DNA from: Aphrocallistes beatrix
Taxonomy: Eukaryota > Porifera > Hexactinellida > Sceptrulophora > Aphrocallistidae
Assembly (NCBI GenBank): GCA_963281255.1
Contig: OY725498.1
Coordinates: forward strand, 2,294,001 to 2,358,000
Reading direction: 5' to 3'
Length of the DNA: 64,000 bases
Part shown: in pieces, positions 1-11,990 of the stretch
Numbering within the stretch: position 1 is the stretch's first letter
Layout of the letters: each line of letters starts with the position of its first letter
The notes under the pieces: model-generated
The model's database searches: none
The model's input: the letters and a program-made list of their open reading frames with translations, nothing else
Told to the model about the DNA's origin: nothing
Translations under genes and position numbers: made by a program

Positions 1-295
1 CAAATTGGGATCGTGATATTTGTACTCTGACATAATCAATTTTGGATCAATAGGGCATAAAATGACAAATCTATATTGGTTGGAAATGCTTTTAGTGGGT
101 CTAGAATTTCACAGAAACACTAAATGAGAGTACAAAATTTCTATATTGGTGACGCGTCATAATTTCAAGATGCTAGACTTTTGCGTATTCATTGACTAGT
201 TAAGAACTTGCGTTTCACCAACTTTCAGGCAAACCGGTTGATGTTGGTGAAATAACTGGATGAATTGACCAGGAATTCCCCATATACACATTAAT
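1..295. repeat. End of a palindromic repeat (same family as 47107-48715)
   Basis: The stretch ends with a motif (AAACCGGTTGATGTTGGTGA, then GGAATTCCCCATATA) that closely matches both arms of the palindromic element at 47107-48715. Only one arm is inside the window. A copy of the dispersed 30-base word around AATCGAGTTTTAAT follows at 284-320. Confidence 0.6.
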
Positions 296-1091
296 CGAGT
301 TTTAATTGTAAAGATAATTCTTATTCTTCGTTTCTGGTCAAGGAATGTCCGCCGTTTCTGGAGGAAGATTGAATATGGATTGTCCTCGAGTGATATATTT
401 GCGTGGTGTAGAGAGGACTGTTTTGAGTAGGGAGGCTTTTCACGGTGATAGAGAGATTTTTCCTATAAAGCGATGATCTTTTCGCTTATGCTGTACTGAT
501 CGTTTGGATAAATAGAGAATGTAGCTACACAAAGTGCATAAGAGAATGCTCAGCGAGTTTAGTGACGTGTTTGCGCTAAAGTGGCTAATGTTATTCATTT
601 TGGATATAATTTGAAATTTAATTGTGCTTTGTTCTAAAGTTTTTTGTTCGGCTCTACTGTGATTTTAATTGTCATTAATTAATGCGACACCTTTTTTTGA
701 TGAAAGGAAGTGACATTACGCGGGCGTCACAGTGTTTGTATTTATTATATGCCTCATGTCGTTTATTGTATTTTTATAGTTTTGGCGGTCTTTCAGAAAT
801 GTGAGGATAGTTTCTGTTTTAATATAGTATCATCTTTATGTCATGAGTTGTAAGAGAACCCTGACCTATCCGATGTTTGAGTTTGTCACAAGATGTTAGT
901 GTATGTCTTGGAAATTGTTGGCAAGGTTGGAAATCTTTTTTGATTTGATTATTTTTGTTTTTTTATGGTGTGAAAAATAAGGTAGATATTCATTTGCTGC
1001 AAGAGAACCAGGGAACAATTTATGTTATTTGGTTAAATTAATCTTATTTTGATATTTTGCTGATACATTTATTCGTTATATTTCTATGTAG
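296..1091 (+). other. Upstream intron of DIP2, no other feature seen
   Basis: AT-rich sequence without an ORF of note. It ends in the acceptor TTTCTATGTAG directly before the first DIP2 exon, so it is taken as the 3' part of an intron. The N-terminal DMAP1-binding-domain exons expected for a DIP2 gene would lie upstream of the window. Confidence 0.5.
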
Positions 1092-1463
1092 GTCTCTTTT
1101 GGAATTGATATTCTACGCACTTCGCATGATAATAGATCTGGGAATGGGATCATTTCAGATAAAATTCAAGCACTTCTCACCACTCTGTCCCGCCCCATCA
1201 AGTCCAATATATATAATCAAAGCAATTATACAGAATTTGAAAATGACTTAATTCCTAAAGACGATCCAAATGCTCCTCGACCAGTTGGGTCGATAATGCA
1301 ACCAGCAGTTGGATTTTCTTCAGATTTGAGTGGACAAGGACTATCTTTAGATGAACAATTAGCAAGCCATGCCCATTCTCTCAAAAAAATGAACGCAGTA
1401 ACATGTTTGGATTCGCATGGGAAACCAAGTGTGACTTACACTTATGAAAAGTTTTTTCAGAAG
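1092..1463 (+). CDS. DIP2: DIP2 exon (linker and start of first FAAL-like domain)
   Basis: Internal exon of a disco-interacting protein 2 homologue, 124 codons, entering and leaving in phase 0. It lies between acceptor TATGTAG at 1085-1091 and donor GTAATA at 1464. The translation contains ISDKIQALLTTLSRP, matching the conserved DIP2 segment before the first adenylation-like domain, then a diverged acidic linker. It ends with MNAVTCLDSHGKPSVTYTYE, matching the 'GKP..TLTYGKLW' opening of that domain. Family knowledge: DIP2 proteins have a DMAP1-binding domain plus two fatty-acyl-AMP-ligase-like domains and act in diacylglycerol/lipid homeostasis and neuronal development. An ATG at 1296 lies in frame but is internal, because the conserved block begins upstream of it. 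The match is from remembered family sequence, not a search. Confidence 0.88.
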
Positions 1464-2569
1464 GTAATAATATATTTTAAATGTGTTCATTATATTTCCC
1501 AACAAAATTCTATTATTTACTTGCATATATATACCTTCTTTATTATTTTAATGTTTTTTTGGTTACGTTCTCACTAATCTGAACATCTCTGTTACAATCA
1601 TTGATCGTAAAAGTCGTTCGTATTAGTAAAATTGTTCCCATCAGTAGAATAGCATTATTTTATCGGGCAAATATCTTTACTCAATTTGGTTGAATATTTA
1701 GGTTATTATGTAGTTTTATCTTTTAACGTCATATCTGACTCTTATTGGGAGATATAGTGGAGTTCTAACCATCGATTGTAAATGTAAAGCAATTAAGTTT
1801 AGTGCTCCGATTCTAAGAATGAAGTGTTCGGATTGCTTGTACTGTTAAAATTTCTTGAATTTTAGCCGCTATGTCTCGTAATCAACCAAAAAAGGAAATA
1901 AAGTGGATGCCGGTTATATTCTTATTTATTTATACCTTAAATATGATTGCGACAATCTTCGAGTAACGAATTTTCCGCCATTCATCTACAATAACCCAAT
2001 TTGGATTATTTAAAGTCAAATTACTTAGAAAACTGGTTAATTGGGGAATAATATCTGTACAGAATTCTCCCGGATAGAGACAAAGAATCAAAGAAATATA
2101 ACATAAACCTGGAACTTGTGTGTGATTGTCACGGACCAACATTACTATAAATTGTTGGAGTTATATCCTTCCTGATTTGTTAATTTAGATAGATGCACTT
2201 TAGGCCCTGTGATTGAATCTCGAAGGCTTATCGGCCAATACGCCTTCCTCTCTCCGAAGGCATATCAGCCAATATACATTCGCCGGTACTCCATAACGAA
2301 ATTTTAACCTTAACTGCATAATTTAGTAGCATTTATTTAACATAATATCCTGTTGTTCTGAACGAAATCAATAACAATTAATAAATATGAATAAATATTT
2401 GGATTTAGTATAATGACATTAATTAACTTAAGATATCTCGAATTTTAATACCTTCATCCAAAGTTCCCTTTGATACGAGACCTTATATTGAGTCGGCTAT
2501 GGTTTGTGCTTGAACTAACATGTGAGGAATGTTATAATACACCTGGGATTTAGACTTCTACTTTATATT
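1464..2569 (+). other. DIP2 intron, first part; nothing recognised
   Basis: Starts with the donor GTAATA. It contains AT-rich sequence and one unrecognised 70-codon open frame on the minus strand (1930-2142) with no motif I can name. Confidence 0.5.
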
Positions 2570-3662
2570 CATGCATAGCATACTGCATATAAGGCATCAC
2601 AGTAACTTGCGGATTTGGAACTAGAGATGCGGTAGAAGATGGTTGAACTAATACATGAACTGCCTTAAATCATTAATTAAGCATAATAGAGCTTAGGAAT
2701 GTATTACCAGCATATATAAATATGGTGTCAAAGTACCCATTCCGTTGTTAAAATTAGATTAGTCACCATATGGTTGCGCAATAGGTTATATTTGTGGACA
2801 AATTTAGTGATTTTCAGAGGTCGTTTAAGGGAACTTCTTCTTCAAGTCTTTTCATTATAATTTATTTGCATAGAACTGAGATGTGAATGGGTTAATACGA
2901 AAAATTAGGATTTTTTCACGGAATGTTACTACATTCCAGTGCTGCTATGGATACTTGTTTTATTCAGTTGTGATCATATCTTGAAAACCGCAAGGACTAG
3001 ACATTCAAATGTAATTCCATTTGATAGCGAATAGACAATTTCCTATTAAGTGATAATGTAATTTATTTGTATAATTTCAATGGTTTACGAGTAATTAGAC
3101 AATTTATCATATTTGCCACATTTGGCAATTTTTCTAATATCTCGTAAACCATTGAATTTAGACGTATAAATTATATTATCGCTTAATAGGAAATGGTCTA
3201 TTCGCTATCAAATGGAATTACATTTGAAAGTCTAGCTATCGTAGTTTTCAAGATATGACCCCAACTGACCAAAGGACGTTTCCATAGCAACACTGGAATG
3301 TAACAACATTACATGATAAAATTCCAAATTTTTCGTATTAAAATCCATTCACATCTCAATTCTATGCGAAAAATCTTATAATAAAAACACTTAGAAGTGC
3401 CTTTAAACGACCTCTAACAATCTCTAAATTTGTCACAAATATAACCTATTGCGCAATTATATTGCGACTAATTTAAATTTTAACAACGGATATGTACTTT
3501 GACGCCATATTTATATATGCTAGTAATACATTCCTAAGTTCAATTATGCTTTATTAGTGATTTAAGGCAGCTCATGAATTATTTCAACCATCTTCTACCC
3601 ATCCCTAGTCCCGAATCCGCAAGTTACTGTGAGACCTTATATACTGTAGGCTATGATTCATG
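2570..3662. repeat. Large palindrome, ~540-bp arms (foldback element)
   Basis: The left arm (about 2570-3110) reappears reverse-complemented as the right arm (about 3112-3662). Paired landmarks are CAGTAACTTGCGGATT at 2600 and its complement near 3620, 'gaatgtattac.agcatatataaatatgg' at 2698 and 3525, and the central GGTTTACGAG/CTCGTAAACC around 3115. The arms differ at scattered sites, so this is an aged insertion rather than an assembly mirror. A single related arm is present at 47820-48300. No coding capacity was seen; it is probably a non-autonomous terminal-inverted-repeat element. Confidence 0.8.
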
Positions 3663-3699
3663 TTATTATAGGCGTAATGAGGATAGGCGAAATGGAGAT

Positions 3700-3850
3700 T
3701 TTCAAGTGATTTCGATGATAAAAGTAAGGCAGACGTATTTAGATTTGTTATCTACCTTATAATTAATCAATTTGAGCCTGGGCGTCAAGGACGCCTCTGG
3801 CAAACACAAAGTATCTGCCGGCCTTGCAGCGCAAGCAAGCCACGCGCTTG
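3700..3850 (+). repeat. T-repeat fragment (GC-rich end)
   Basis: Shows the signature run of the T-repeat 3' half: a degenerate 'cagacgtatttag', 'ttataattaatcaat', a decayed GC-rich block and the terminal GCAGCGCAAGCAAGC...GCGCTTG. The first ~350 bp of the repeat are missing. Confidence 0.7.
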
Positions 3851-5709
3851 TCTTTAATAAATTAACAAAAAAAGTTAAATGGAATCCTTTAATCTCAATG
3901 GATGATTGTTTACTTTATCCTATCAACTGATGAAGTGATCTAATAAATCTATTTTTTCATTTATGGATATAAAATAAGATGCATGAAGCAAATATATACC
4001 TTGTAAATAAAAACTTAAGAATACAGATCACAAAGTGCTAATATTAATCTAATAACTGATTACATAGGTATCCCTTGGCCTATTTTTTTTAAATATTTTG
4101 TTTGGTGGATATCAATCCATAATTTGTAGCAAGTCGTGAAGTGTCAATGCTGCAAAAATCATGCTTATCTAGGATGGATGCTCCCACCCTCAGAGCTATG
4201 TCTCGGCTGATACGTAACGTGACTTTAATTGAAGGGAAGCTTCTCTCAATATTAGGTAGCATTTACCCGACTTCATCTTCATCTCATCCAGTTCTCTTAA
4301 ACGCTTTTAGGTTAACGGTTAGACTGAATTGCAATGCAGAATATCTGTATATAGTTGGGTGCTTTCAACCGCTCGACAAAATCAAAATATGATGGTGTCT
4401 AATTTAACCACCAATTTACTTTTTCTGGTGGCTAATGGCCACAATTCTAAAATTTACGATATAAATAGAAATGTACTTGATAAATTTAGTGGTTTAGTTC
4501 GCCATCGGGCTCAGTAATTCGGTGGCTTATCGTTAACTTTGGTGGCCATCGCCACCAAACTTTTTTAGATTTGTCGTCACTGGTGCTTTCTGCCATTCTG
4601 AGGAAATTTTCTTACTCTTTTGCTTTTCGCTCATTGGAGGCATACCTAATATTTGGACTCATCAATACCCCACCGTATCGATTCCAAGATGCATTGTTCA
4701 GACTTTAGAAGTTTGCAATTTCCAACAAATTCTGAATAGAGAGGCAACTGAAGTCTTGTCGAAATACTCAATCATTCCCAACACCCCACTCAAGCACTTT
4801 GAATGAGTCTCCACCCCCATTGTCCAGTTGATCATTTACCTTTTGGTGCTGTTCTGAACATTCTCAAGATTCAAACCTATCAGAACATTCAAATGATCAG
4901 TCACCATCTTTTCGCAAACAATATGGAACTCGCAGTTCAAATCCTATTATCCTGAATATACTCGTATTTACCAGTTGTTCCCTAATTTCAATTGACAACA
5001 AGCGAGGGAGGAGGTCAATGCGTTTTGGAAAATAATTGTGTATATACCAAAACATCTTGTGATAAACGAAGTACATTGACTATGTATTCAGCACGGAGTG
5101 TGCAAAGTAAAAATTTACACAGTTAGGAATAATATAATTGCACGCAGAAATAAGCACACTCATGAATCAAATTCGGACTCTTTTCAATGTTTGAAATAGA
5201 AAGCTGGGATGAAACTAGGTGCCTCATTAATGCAACAAGGAACTCATTCAATTCTCACTAACTCAGATGTCCGTTTTAACATATATAATTGACATTAAGC
5301 TGGTAGAATAAGTTCGGTGCCGTTTTAAAAGTGCCATCAGCTAAACAAACACTGGAGGTATTAAGGATATTCAAGTTGGATTCAGTGCCAAAAATCAGAA
5401 TTCTTTAATCACCACTATCCACACCTGAACCAAAAAGAAGGAACCGTTTGCCTTTATCTGTATTCGTGTGTTCCTCTGCTATCTCTAGACAATTAAGAGA
5501 CTTCGGTTCTGGCAGAACATTCGCAGTTCATTTTCGCTCTCGACAAACAGTTTGCTTTAAGCTGTCTAGTTTCAGAAGTTTTGCACCAGATGCCTCATCT
5601 AGCTCACTCATCTGCTGCCAAGTTTATTCGTTCCTATACCTATTAATTTATACGTTCCTAATAAAGCTGAAGAAACAAGAAAAGTCCAAGAATTAGGTCT
5701 GAAAAAAAA
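3851..5709. other. Intronic stretch; nothing recognised
   Basis: Only short open frames (4141-4392, 5448-5696) without recognisable motifs. Around 4395-4570 the words 'ggtggc.aatggcc' and 'ggtggccatcgccacc' suggest a small self-complementary repeat, but no ends could be set. Confidence 0.4.
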
Positions 5710-6022
5710 TTAGGAGGATCCATCATTTGAGCTAAAAATGCGAATGTTATCATACTCGAAGAACAGCGGACCTACGATGCCCTTCATTGAGAAAGCAGCA
5801 CAAACAGTAAGCTTCTGAGAATGCAGAGGTTTCCCTGTAACTTCTGTTGGACGTTTTAAGCCCCTGTAGACGTTGTTTTTATAATTCACCTGCCCATCAA
5901 GATGAAAATGAGCTTCATCCGTCGTCCATAGGTGATTCAAAAATGACTTTGAAGCCTCATTCTTAACCAGTAACCAGTTCGCCATCTCAGGTCTCTTCGC
6001 TTTGTCAGCATTTGCGATCTTG
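5710..6022 (-). pseudogene. Mariner-superfamily transposase fragment
   Basis: About 100 codons open on the minus strand. They include TTDEAHFHLDG, which matches the first catalytic Asp region of IS630/mariner-type transposases of the 'FSDEAHFHLNGYVN' subgroup, followed by KPLHSQKLTVCAAFS and GIVGPLFFE, the usual strands after that Asp. The frame extends upstream of the first ATG (5985) to about 6022 through ADKAKRPEMANW, so the ATG is not a real start. The N-terminal DNA-binding part and the second and third catalytic residues are absent. No inverted repeats were located. Confidence 0.75.
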
Positions 6023-7097
6023 GCATAATGAACTCAAAAATTACTTGGATTCTGTTTATTTTGGCCCACCCGGTAGTTGGGTATAGTTAAGCATATACCG
6101 ATCCTTTATACTACCTTTAACACGATTTTACGATACTCCTAATAATTACATAATAATTATAACATGGTATAGAGCTAATTTTGAAATGCAAAATTTACCA
6201 AATTTTTTAAGAGAGATATTCATTCAATATATTTTCGAGTAGTCGTCAACCAGTGATCCTACAAAAGGGCCGGATAACAGGTGAGTATCGTCTGGCTCAG
6301 TTATTGTCGAACAATTCTCACTGTGCTAGACGGCATTCTCTTGATTTTATAGGATCTATGGGTGGCAACTGCTTATTTAAAATTAATTGAATCGTTTCCA
6401 TTCTATGTAAAACTAGATTTGGTATCAATCATAGACAAATTATAAGTTCTTAGTCTTGTAGCCATTGAAATTCTTCGAAAAGTGGTAGCACGATTTATGA
6501 TATCTAATCAAAGGTACAGAATTACTGCCCAATGGCTCGAAATGGAATGTAACACATCAGAAATCATAAAATCAAACGAATTTACAATTATAGGTATATG
6601 TTATCTGATATATTATATCACTACTCGATTCAAGTGAGCTTTTAGAACTTAGGTGAACAGAAATGTGTTTTTGGAAACACATAAATGAAATAAATTATTC
6701 TATTAAAAAATAGACTTATTATTCTCTCAATTAGTTTGGTAGGTAATAGAAATTAATCTGTTTCCCGCACGTCATATGCAATAGTGGGACATGGCCAAAT
6801 TTTATTGGTTGGAGAGACAATTCTGAGAGGAATCCCTGGGCACCCCACCCTCTGTATAAAACTCACGAGTGTTATCTTAGCGGTGGATCTGAAGCACTTA
6901 ATTCCTAATAACTCGAAAGGTATTTGTCCTAGATCAAAAATTAAATATACCAGTGAGAAGATTGGTGTATTTCATTTTAAGCTAAATTTTGAAATTTTCA
7001 CAAAATTAGTTAGCAGTGACACATCAAATTTAAGTCTTAGTTTTTAGTTAACAACCGCGCTTCGCTTGCTTTCACTTACTTTCCATAAATCCTTCTG
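6023..7097. other. Intronic stretch with weak transposon traces
   Basis: Around 6480-6590 a frame reads like RYRITAQWLEMECNTSEI, resembling a transposase helix-turn-helix, but it is too short to call. Positions 7049-7080 carry a reversed scrap of the T-repeat GC end (GCGCTTCGCTTGCTTTC). Nothing else was recognised. Confidence 0.35.
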
Positions 7098-7773
7098 TTA
7101 GGATTTGGGTAGCCTTGGGAGCAGGAAAAGCATTCACTTACTTACACATCAATTCTATCTACCATTATCTGGTAGAGAACAAGTCTTTGGCTTTGCTTGT
7201 GTTCCACAGCTTTTCAGATTGTCATTCGACGTCAGGTTTTTTTGGCAAGGAGAAGAAGTTGGCATGGGGAACTTGGAAATGCTATCCTGATGTGACAGAA
7301 GCCTTTATACACATGGCACTGAATCCTTACGTCTAATTAATAAATAGTTCTCAGTACTTTCAAATTTTAGAACGCTTCACAGTACTTCTTTACAACAAAA
7401 CCTATGGACTGGAAAGCGTTGATGAAGCAAAGATGGAATTATTCTGTCACGGGAACAAAACAATGTCGAAAATCCCACCTACAAAAGCAGCTCTTTTACA
7501 ACATTCGATACATACAGCATATCAAGCTGGTGTCTGGACCACTAGTGAACTGACAAAACATGATAGACCTAGTCCAGAGGATTGGACCTGGAGTTGGGAC
7601 AACGAAATCCTGTCTTGGACTCCTGTTTGGGCAATTCTACCTATTGCGTGCAAAGCTTGCGCTGAACTAATAAAGTGGGATTGCAAGAGTAACAATGGTT
7701 GTGGTGCCAGATGTGGCTGTAAAAAGGCTAACTGGTCATGTACTGAACTCTGTGGTTGTAACTGTATGAATTA
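7098..7773 (+). pseudogene. Fragment of a Cys-rich-tailed family found repeatedly in marine invertebrates
   Basis: One frame runs from about 7098 to the stop at 7773, interrupted by a single TAA at 7334-7336. In order it shows RIWVALGAGKAF, a VFHSFSDCHS.SGFFGKEKK block (relatives, as I recall, have FHAFTGCDTVS.F.GKGK), ERFTVLLYNKT, KIPPTKAALLQHSIHTAYQA, and a cysteine-rich tail, CKSNNGCGARCGCKKANW...CGCNC. I remember this arrangement from multicopy uncharacterised proteins in cnidarian and other marine invertebrate genomes. Its function is not known to me and it may be a transposon cargo or terminal exon. The loss of GCD to SDC and the in-frame stop suggest a decayed copy. The tail resembles, without clear homology, the tail of the Ginger element at 41068-41343. 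Confidence 0.65.
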
Positions 7774-7974
7774 GAGTTGTTTTCATTATTATTATTATCA
7801 CTTTATTATAAAAATGTAATTTCTGAGTGTTGTGATTTTCGTTTTTTTGGGGCTAATCAGAAATGTAATTTCTAAGATTTCTAAGTCTAAGGCGACTCTG
7901 AAAATATTTTGGTGCTTTTGTCCAGACCGTTTCCATTAGTTTGCTAAGCCACCTGACTAAAAGAGAGTCTAGAG

Positions 7975-8150
7975 CAGGTGTGTCAAACTCGAATCTGATA
8001 GTGGGCCAATTTCATTACCCCAGCTCTTCCCCGGGCCATGATAGAAACGAATAAATTTTAACTACTGATTCATTCAATTATAATATTTTTTCGCAACTGG
8101 CTGGCGGGCCACCTCTGAACAACCTGCGGGCCATCAGTTTGACACGCCTG
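7975..8150. mobile_element. hAT-type MITE, 176 bp
   Basis: Terminal inverted repeats CAGGTGTGTCAAACT / AGTTTGACACGCCTG enclose 176 bp rich in GCGGGCCA words. The flanks are an 8-bp target duplication with one mismatch, GTCTAGAG (7967-7974) and GACTAGAG (8151-8158). The 8-bp duplication and CAG...CTG ends fit the hAT superfamily. It has no coding capacity. Confidence 0.88.
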
Positions 8151-9599
8151 GACTAGAGTGAACTGGCATATTCATGCAACTGCAAGAAGTTCATGTGGTG
8201 TATTTTTAGAAAATGTGGTTTTTCCCAATTGATGCCTTTTTTCATACAAAAAGCAGTACTGTTAATTGAATTTTTACACTTGGGGCCTATCAAAATTTAA
8301 ATTTTGATGCCTAAATAATTCTCGCACAAAAATTGCCGCTTTTGTCCAGTCTGTCCCTATTCCCTTCAAAATTGTATAAGGCACCTGACTATTATGAGAG
8401 AACGTACTTTTTATCCATCGCAACGATATAGTAACAATGTAATGTTACCACATTCCATTCTCAAAAGTGGTCAGAGTATATTCGCGTGACCTATCAAATT
8501 GCTGGAAATTTATTATTGATTAAGAATATCACCATAAAAAAAGGATTAGTAATGATTTAAAGAAGTTAGATAGATAAATTTAAATTGTGGTGGGGCGCGA
8601 AGGTGAAATATTTAAAAAAAATTTTAAATTATTTGAGCTTGAGTCTATTAAAAAATAGATGTCTTGAAAAAATAATGGCGCTTTTGTCCAGCCTGTCCCC
8701 ATTTAATAAAAAAATGATGCTAAGCCAGCTGACTAGTTAGCTAATTATTATATCCCAAGTAACTAAAACTAAACTATACTAAAGACGAGAATTGTTCATA
8801 TTTATACTGAGTGTACACTGTTCACCGATATGAATACTTTATTTATGTGGTTTGAAGTCAATAATGATATATGTAATTCAATAATTTCATTAATACCTTG
8901 CTACAGTATGATTTACTAAGATACAATATTTTTCTATTGGCGGGGCCTCGCAGCCACCTGGGGGTCTGAAGGCGCTGCAAACCCCCCAATTGTGTCCAAG
9001 TGCTTTGCCCCTGGAACTGACAACATTTATTTCCTAATTTTCCCAGATTATTCTTATTTTGAGGTTCTAGAACTATTAAATAACTCAGAGAACCCCCTCC
9101 ACTCTCAGCGTGACTAGGCACTGATTACTGGTGGCCATATTCCTGACAGAGTATGGATGTTCTATAGTTTTATATTTTCGATTGGTTAATAATGAATTCT
9201 GAGCGAGCGAAGCTAGCCTAAAAGGAGATCTAGGGGAATAGGCCCCAGAGATTCCTAAAAGTTACTTCAACAGATATATATTTTGCGGTATGCGAAAAGT
9301 CAAACAAGTAAGAATGGCAGCAAGTTGCAGATTAATAGCATTAGATGCTTTTCAAATTAATTGTTCTACCTTTGTCGCATTTTGTAAATACCTACGCAGT
9401 TTTAGTCTGTAGATTTATAAGATTTACCCATTGTGGCAGATAAATTTCCCCCCATCTTTCTAAATCCCCCTCTGTTAAGAACCTTCTGATCTACAGCCAT
9501 TTTATACAAATTGAAAATTCATTCATTTATTTCCTGGTAATATATTAAATTTAAGAAGCTTATGTTTTCACAAAATTCTAAAAAACAAGACAAGAAAAA
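8151..9599. other. Intronic stretch; one GC-rich patch
   Basis: Mostly AT-rich. A direct echo of 'gcttttgtccag.c.gt.cc.att' occurs near 7915, 8338 and 8680, suggesting an old repeated unit. At 8940-9125 a GC-richer patch ('cctcgcagccacctgggggtc') carries an 87-codon minus-strand open frame I do not recognise. Confidence 0.35.
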
Positions 9600-10735
9600 T
9601 TTGCAGTTATAAATGAATGAATTAGATAAGCGTAAAATGGTAGAATCGCTGTACAAAGGTGTTAAAAGTGCATCAGAAATTTCGCTCTTATCAAACATGA
9701 AAATATCTCTCGTGCAACAATATATCGTGTTGTCAAAAGGTTTCAGTATGTCATAAGTATGTCTAGAAAGGAAAGATCTGGCAGAAATTATAAGATCAGA
9801 CAAAAATAGCCAAAAAAAATATAGCTGATCGTCTTAGACATATTCCAGCTCAATCAATCAGGAAAATTGCAGGAGAAATAAATATTCCCGCAACCAGTGC
9901 CAGAAATATCCTGAAAACAAATTTAAAGTTGACTCCAAGAATAAAGGATTGCAAACAAGCACTCAATTCTCCCCAAAGATGAAACGGAGAACAAGGTCAT
10001 TGAAACTCTACCGTGGACTCGCAGGGGACGCATGTCGGCTAGTAATCCTTATGAAACTTTTACTTAGATGAACCTCTAAACCTCCAAAACGACAGGGATA
10101 CATTCTAGAGGGATATAAGAAGCTCTGAATTCAAAAACTGTGATCGAAAAAAAGTAAATTCCCTCCAAAAATAATTGTTGGGCTGGTATAGCGCACATTT
10201 TGAAACCACCTTGTTTTTCATTGAAAAAGGCTCAACTCTAAACGCAAACAACTACAAAAATAACATTTTAAGAGTTATCATAGTTCCTTTTTGTCATAAG
10301 AACAAGTTAATATATAAGTAAGATCGAGTTCCTTGTCATACTGCTAAAATTTTGCTCGGATTATCTTAAATCTGACAAAATCGAATTCTGGGACAATAAC
10401 GACTGGCCACCAAAGTCCCCAGACCTCAATCCTCTTGATTATGGGTTGTGGGGTATTCTCGAGGCTGATGTCCACTGAAAAAGTCCGAAAAATTTGGAAG
10501 CGTTAAAGCGAAGGATTCAACAGACTTGGGATCAGCTTCAAATTGCTATTGTTAATAACTGTATTGATTCGTTTGAAAAGCGCCTTAGAAAATTAGTTGA
10601 TGCTAAAGGAGCTCATTTTGAATAAAAAGTGAAGATAATAGCATTGTAATGGTACTCTTGTGGTATAACTAAGATTCACATAAAATTATAGCTATTGCAT
10701 CTTTTTGTCTTTTGTCACAATTTTTTGGCGCACCC
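9600..10735 (+). pseudogene. Degenerate mariner/Tc1 transposase
   Basis: Starts as an HTH-like segment, MNELDKRKMVESLYKG, then shifts frame near 9720. It continues in other frames through 'IRQKIAKKNIADRLRHIPAQSIRKIAGE' and 'NIPATSARNILK', the paired HTH region. Much further on it reads WPPKSPDLNPLDYGLWGILE (about 10400-10460), the third-Asp motif of mariner-type enzymes, and finishes around a TAA at 10623 after KRLRKLVDAKGAHFE. The downstream GGCGCACCCTTTAT at about 10728 looks like a terminal inverted repeat end of this superfamily. Several frameshifts and stops make it non-functional. A 205-bp piece of the same copy type recurs at 11680-11885. Confidence 0.8.
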
Positions 10736-11617
10736 TTTATCTGAAAGTGCGGGCCTGGAATCTAGTCTGCTACCTCTGATCCTCGAACCGGTTCCATTTA
10801 ATTAGAAAGTGACCCTTGTTTCTAAATATTCCTCCTTTCGTTCATCTGCTTCTTCGAACAATTCTAAACTGATACGTATATACTAGTATATACCACAATT
10901 GAGTTTTAATTTTTAATTTTTTATGATTTTATAGTTCCAGTGTTGTATAAAGTGATTGGAAGACATTAATAATATCTTTTATGAATGTTTCGGTTGTGCA
11001 GGCATATTACTAGTATTATATTATATCTTAGAACCTTGACCTTTGTAGTGTTTCTCAATTAGTAAATTCAAATTTTCTTGCGAGATGCTGCAATGCTATG
11101 ACAATCCCAAAATAATGCGTGATGGATGATAAATTTCAAATTACTTTTTCATCCAATATTTTTTAAAACAGTGAAATAGATCGTATTATTAATCAATGTT
11201 AATTAGTATGTAATTCCCAGATATTTCTTGTGGTTTATCATTCTTGTGCATATTTAAATTTTATTGCAAATAGAAGTTGAATACATATGTCCTTCTGTCA
11301 AAAAAGCACCGAGCTATACCAATGCCTCTGGCTTCTATATGAGTCGTGAATTAGTATACAAGTCAAATACACTTAACCTGCGGTTGGCTAAGTGTTTTTT
11401 TCTATCTATAGTAAGACCCCAAACTTGTATGGCTTCCCCGCCCAAAATGGCTTAAACAGGAAATGACGTAACAAAACACCTCGCCAAGCGCGAGTTAATT
11501 AATAAGTCTACACAGTGTTTCAATCAAGATTATTGGAGAGTGCGTTAATTTTGCAATTTTCCTGCGGGTTATTCAGGTTAATTGCATCATTAAACAACAA
11601 AATCACGTTATTCGGCA
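10736..11617. other. Intronic stretch; nothing recognised
   Basis: AT-rich sequence with one 63-codon open frame (11264-11455) lacking motifs. Confidence 0.4.
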
Positions 11618-11990
11618 CTTAACGCACTCAGCGGAAAACACAATGGGGACGAGTCAACTCGTCTCAGATACCAACTCAAAAGGTTTCAGTATGTCATAAG
11701 TATGTCTAGGATGGAAAGATCTGGCAGAAATTATAAGATCAGACAAAAATAGCCAAAAAAGAGCTGATCATCTTAGACATATTCCAGCTCAATCAATCAG
11801 GAAATTGCAGGATAAATAAATATTCCCGCTTCCAGTGCCAGAAATATCCTGAAAACAAACTTAAAGTTGACTCCAAAAATATCGCGCTTAACGCATATAT
11901 ATCGCGCTTAATATCGCGCTTAACGCACTCGGCGGAAAACACTGAGTCTATAATGGGGACGAGTCAACTCGTCTCAGATACCAACTCATC
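11618..11990 (+). repeat. Direct repeats flanking a duplicated mariner scrap
   Basis: A ~60-bp block (TTAACGCACTC.GCGGAAAACAC through GGGGACGAGTCAACTCGTCT and 'cagataccaactca') occurs at about 11618-11674 and again at about 11918-11988. Between them lies a ~205-bp N-terminal mariner fragment (about 11680-11885) nearly identical to 9738-9945. The right-hand block is preceded by three short copies of ATATCGCGCTTAA. The inner word GACGAGTCAACTCGTC is palindromic. Confidence 0.75.

Noticed and set aside
1930-2142. 70-codon minus-strand open frame
   Set aside because: No recognisable motif, no splice context, and within chance length for this region.
8858-9121. 87-codon minus-strand open frame in a GC-rich patch
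   Set aside because: No motif recognised; the patch may be part of an unidentified repeat.
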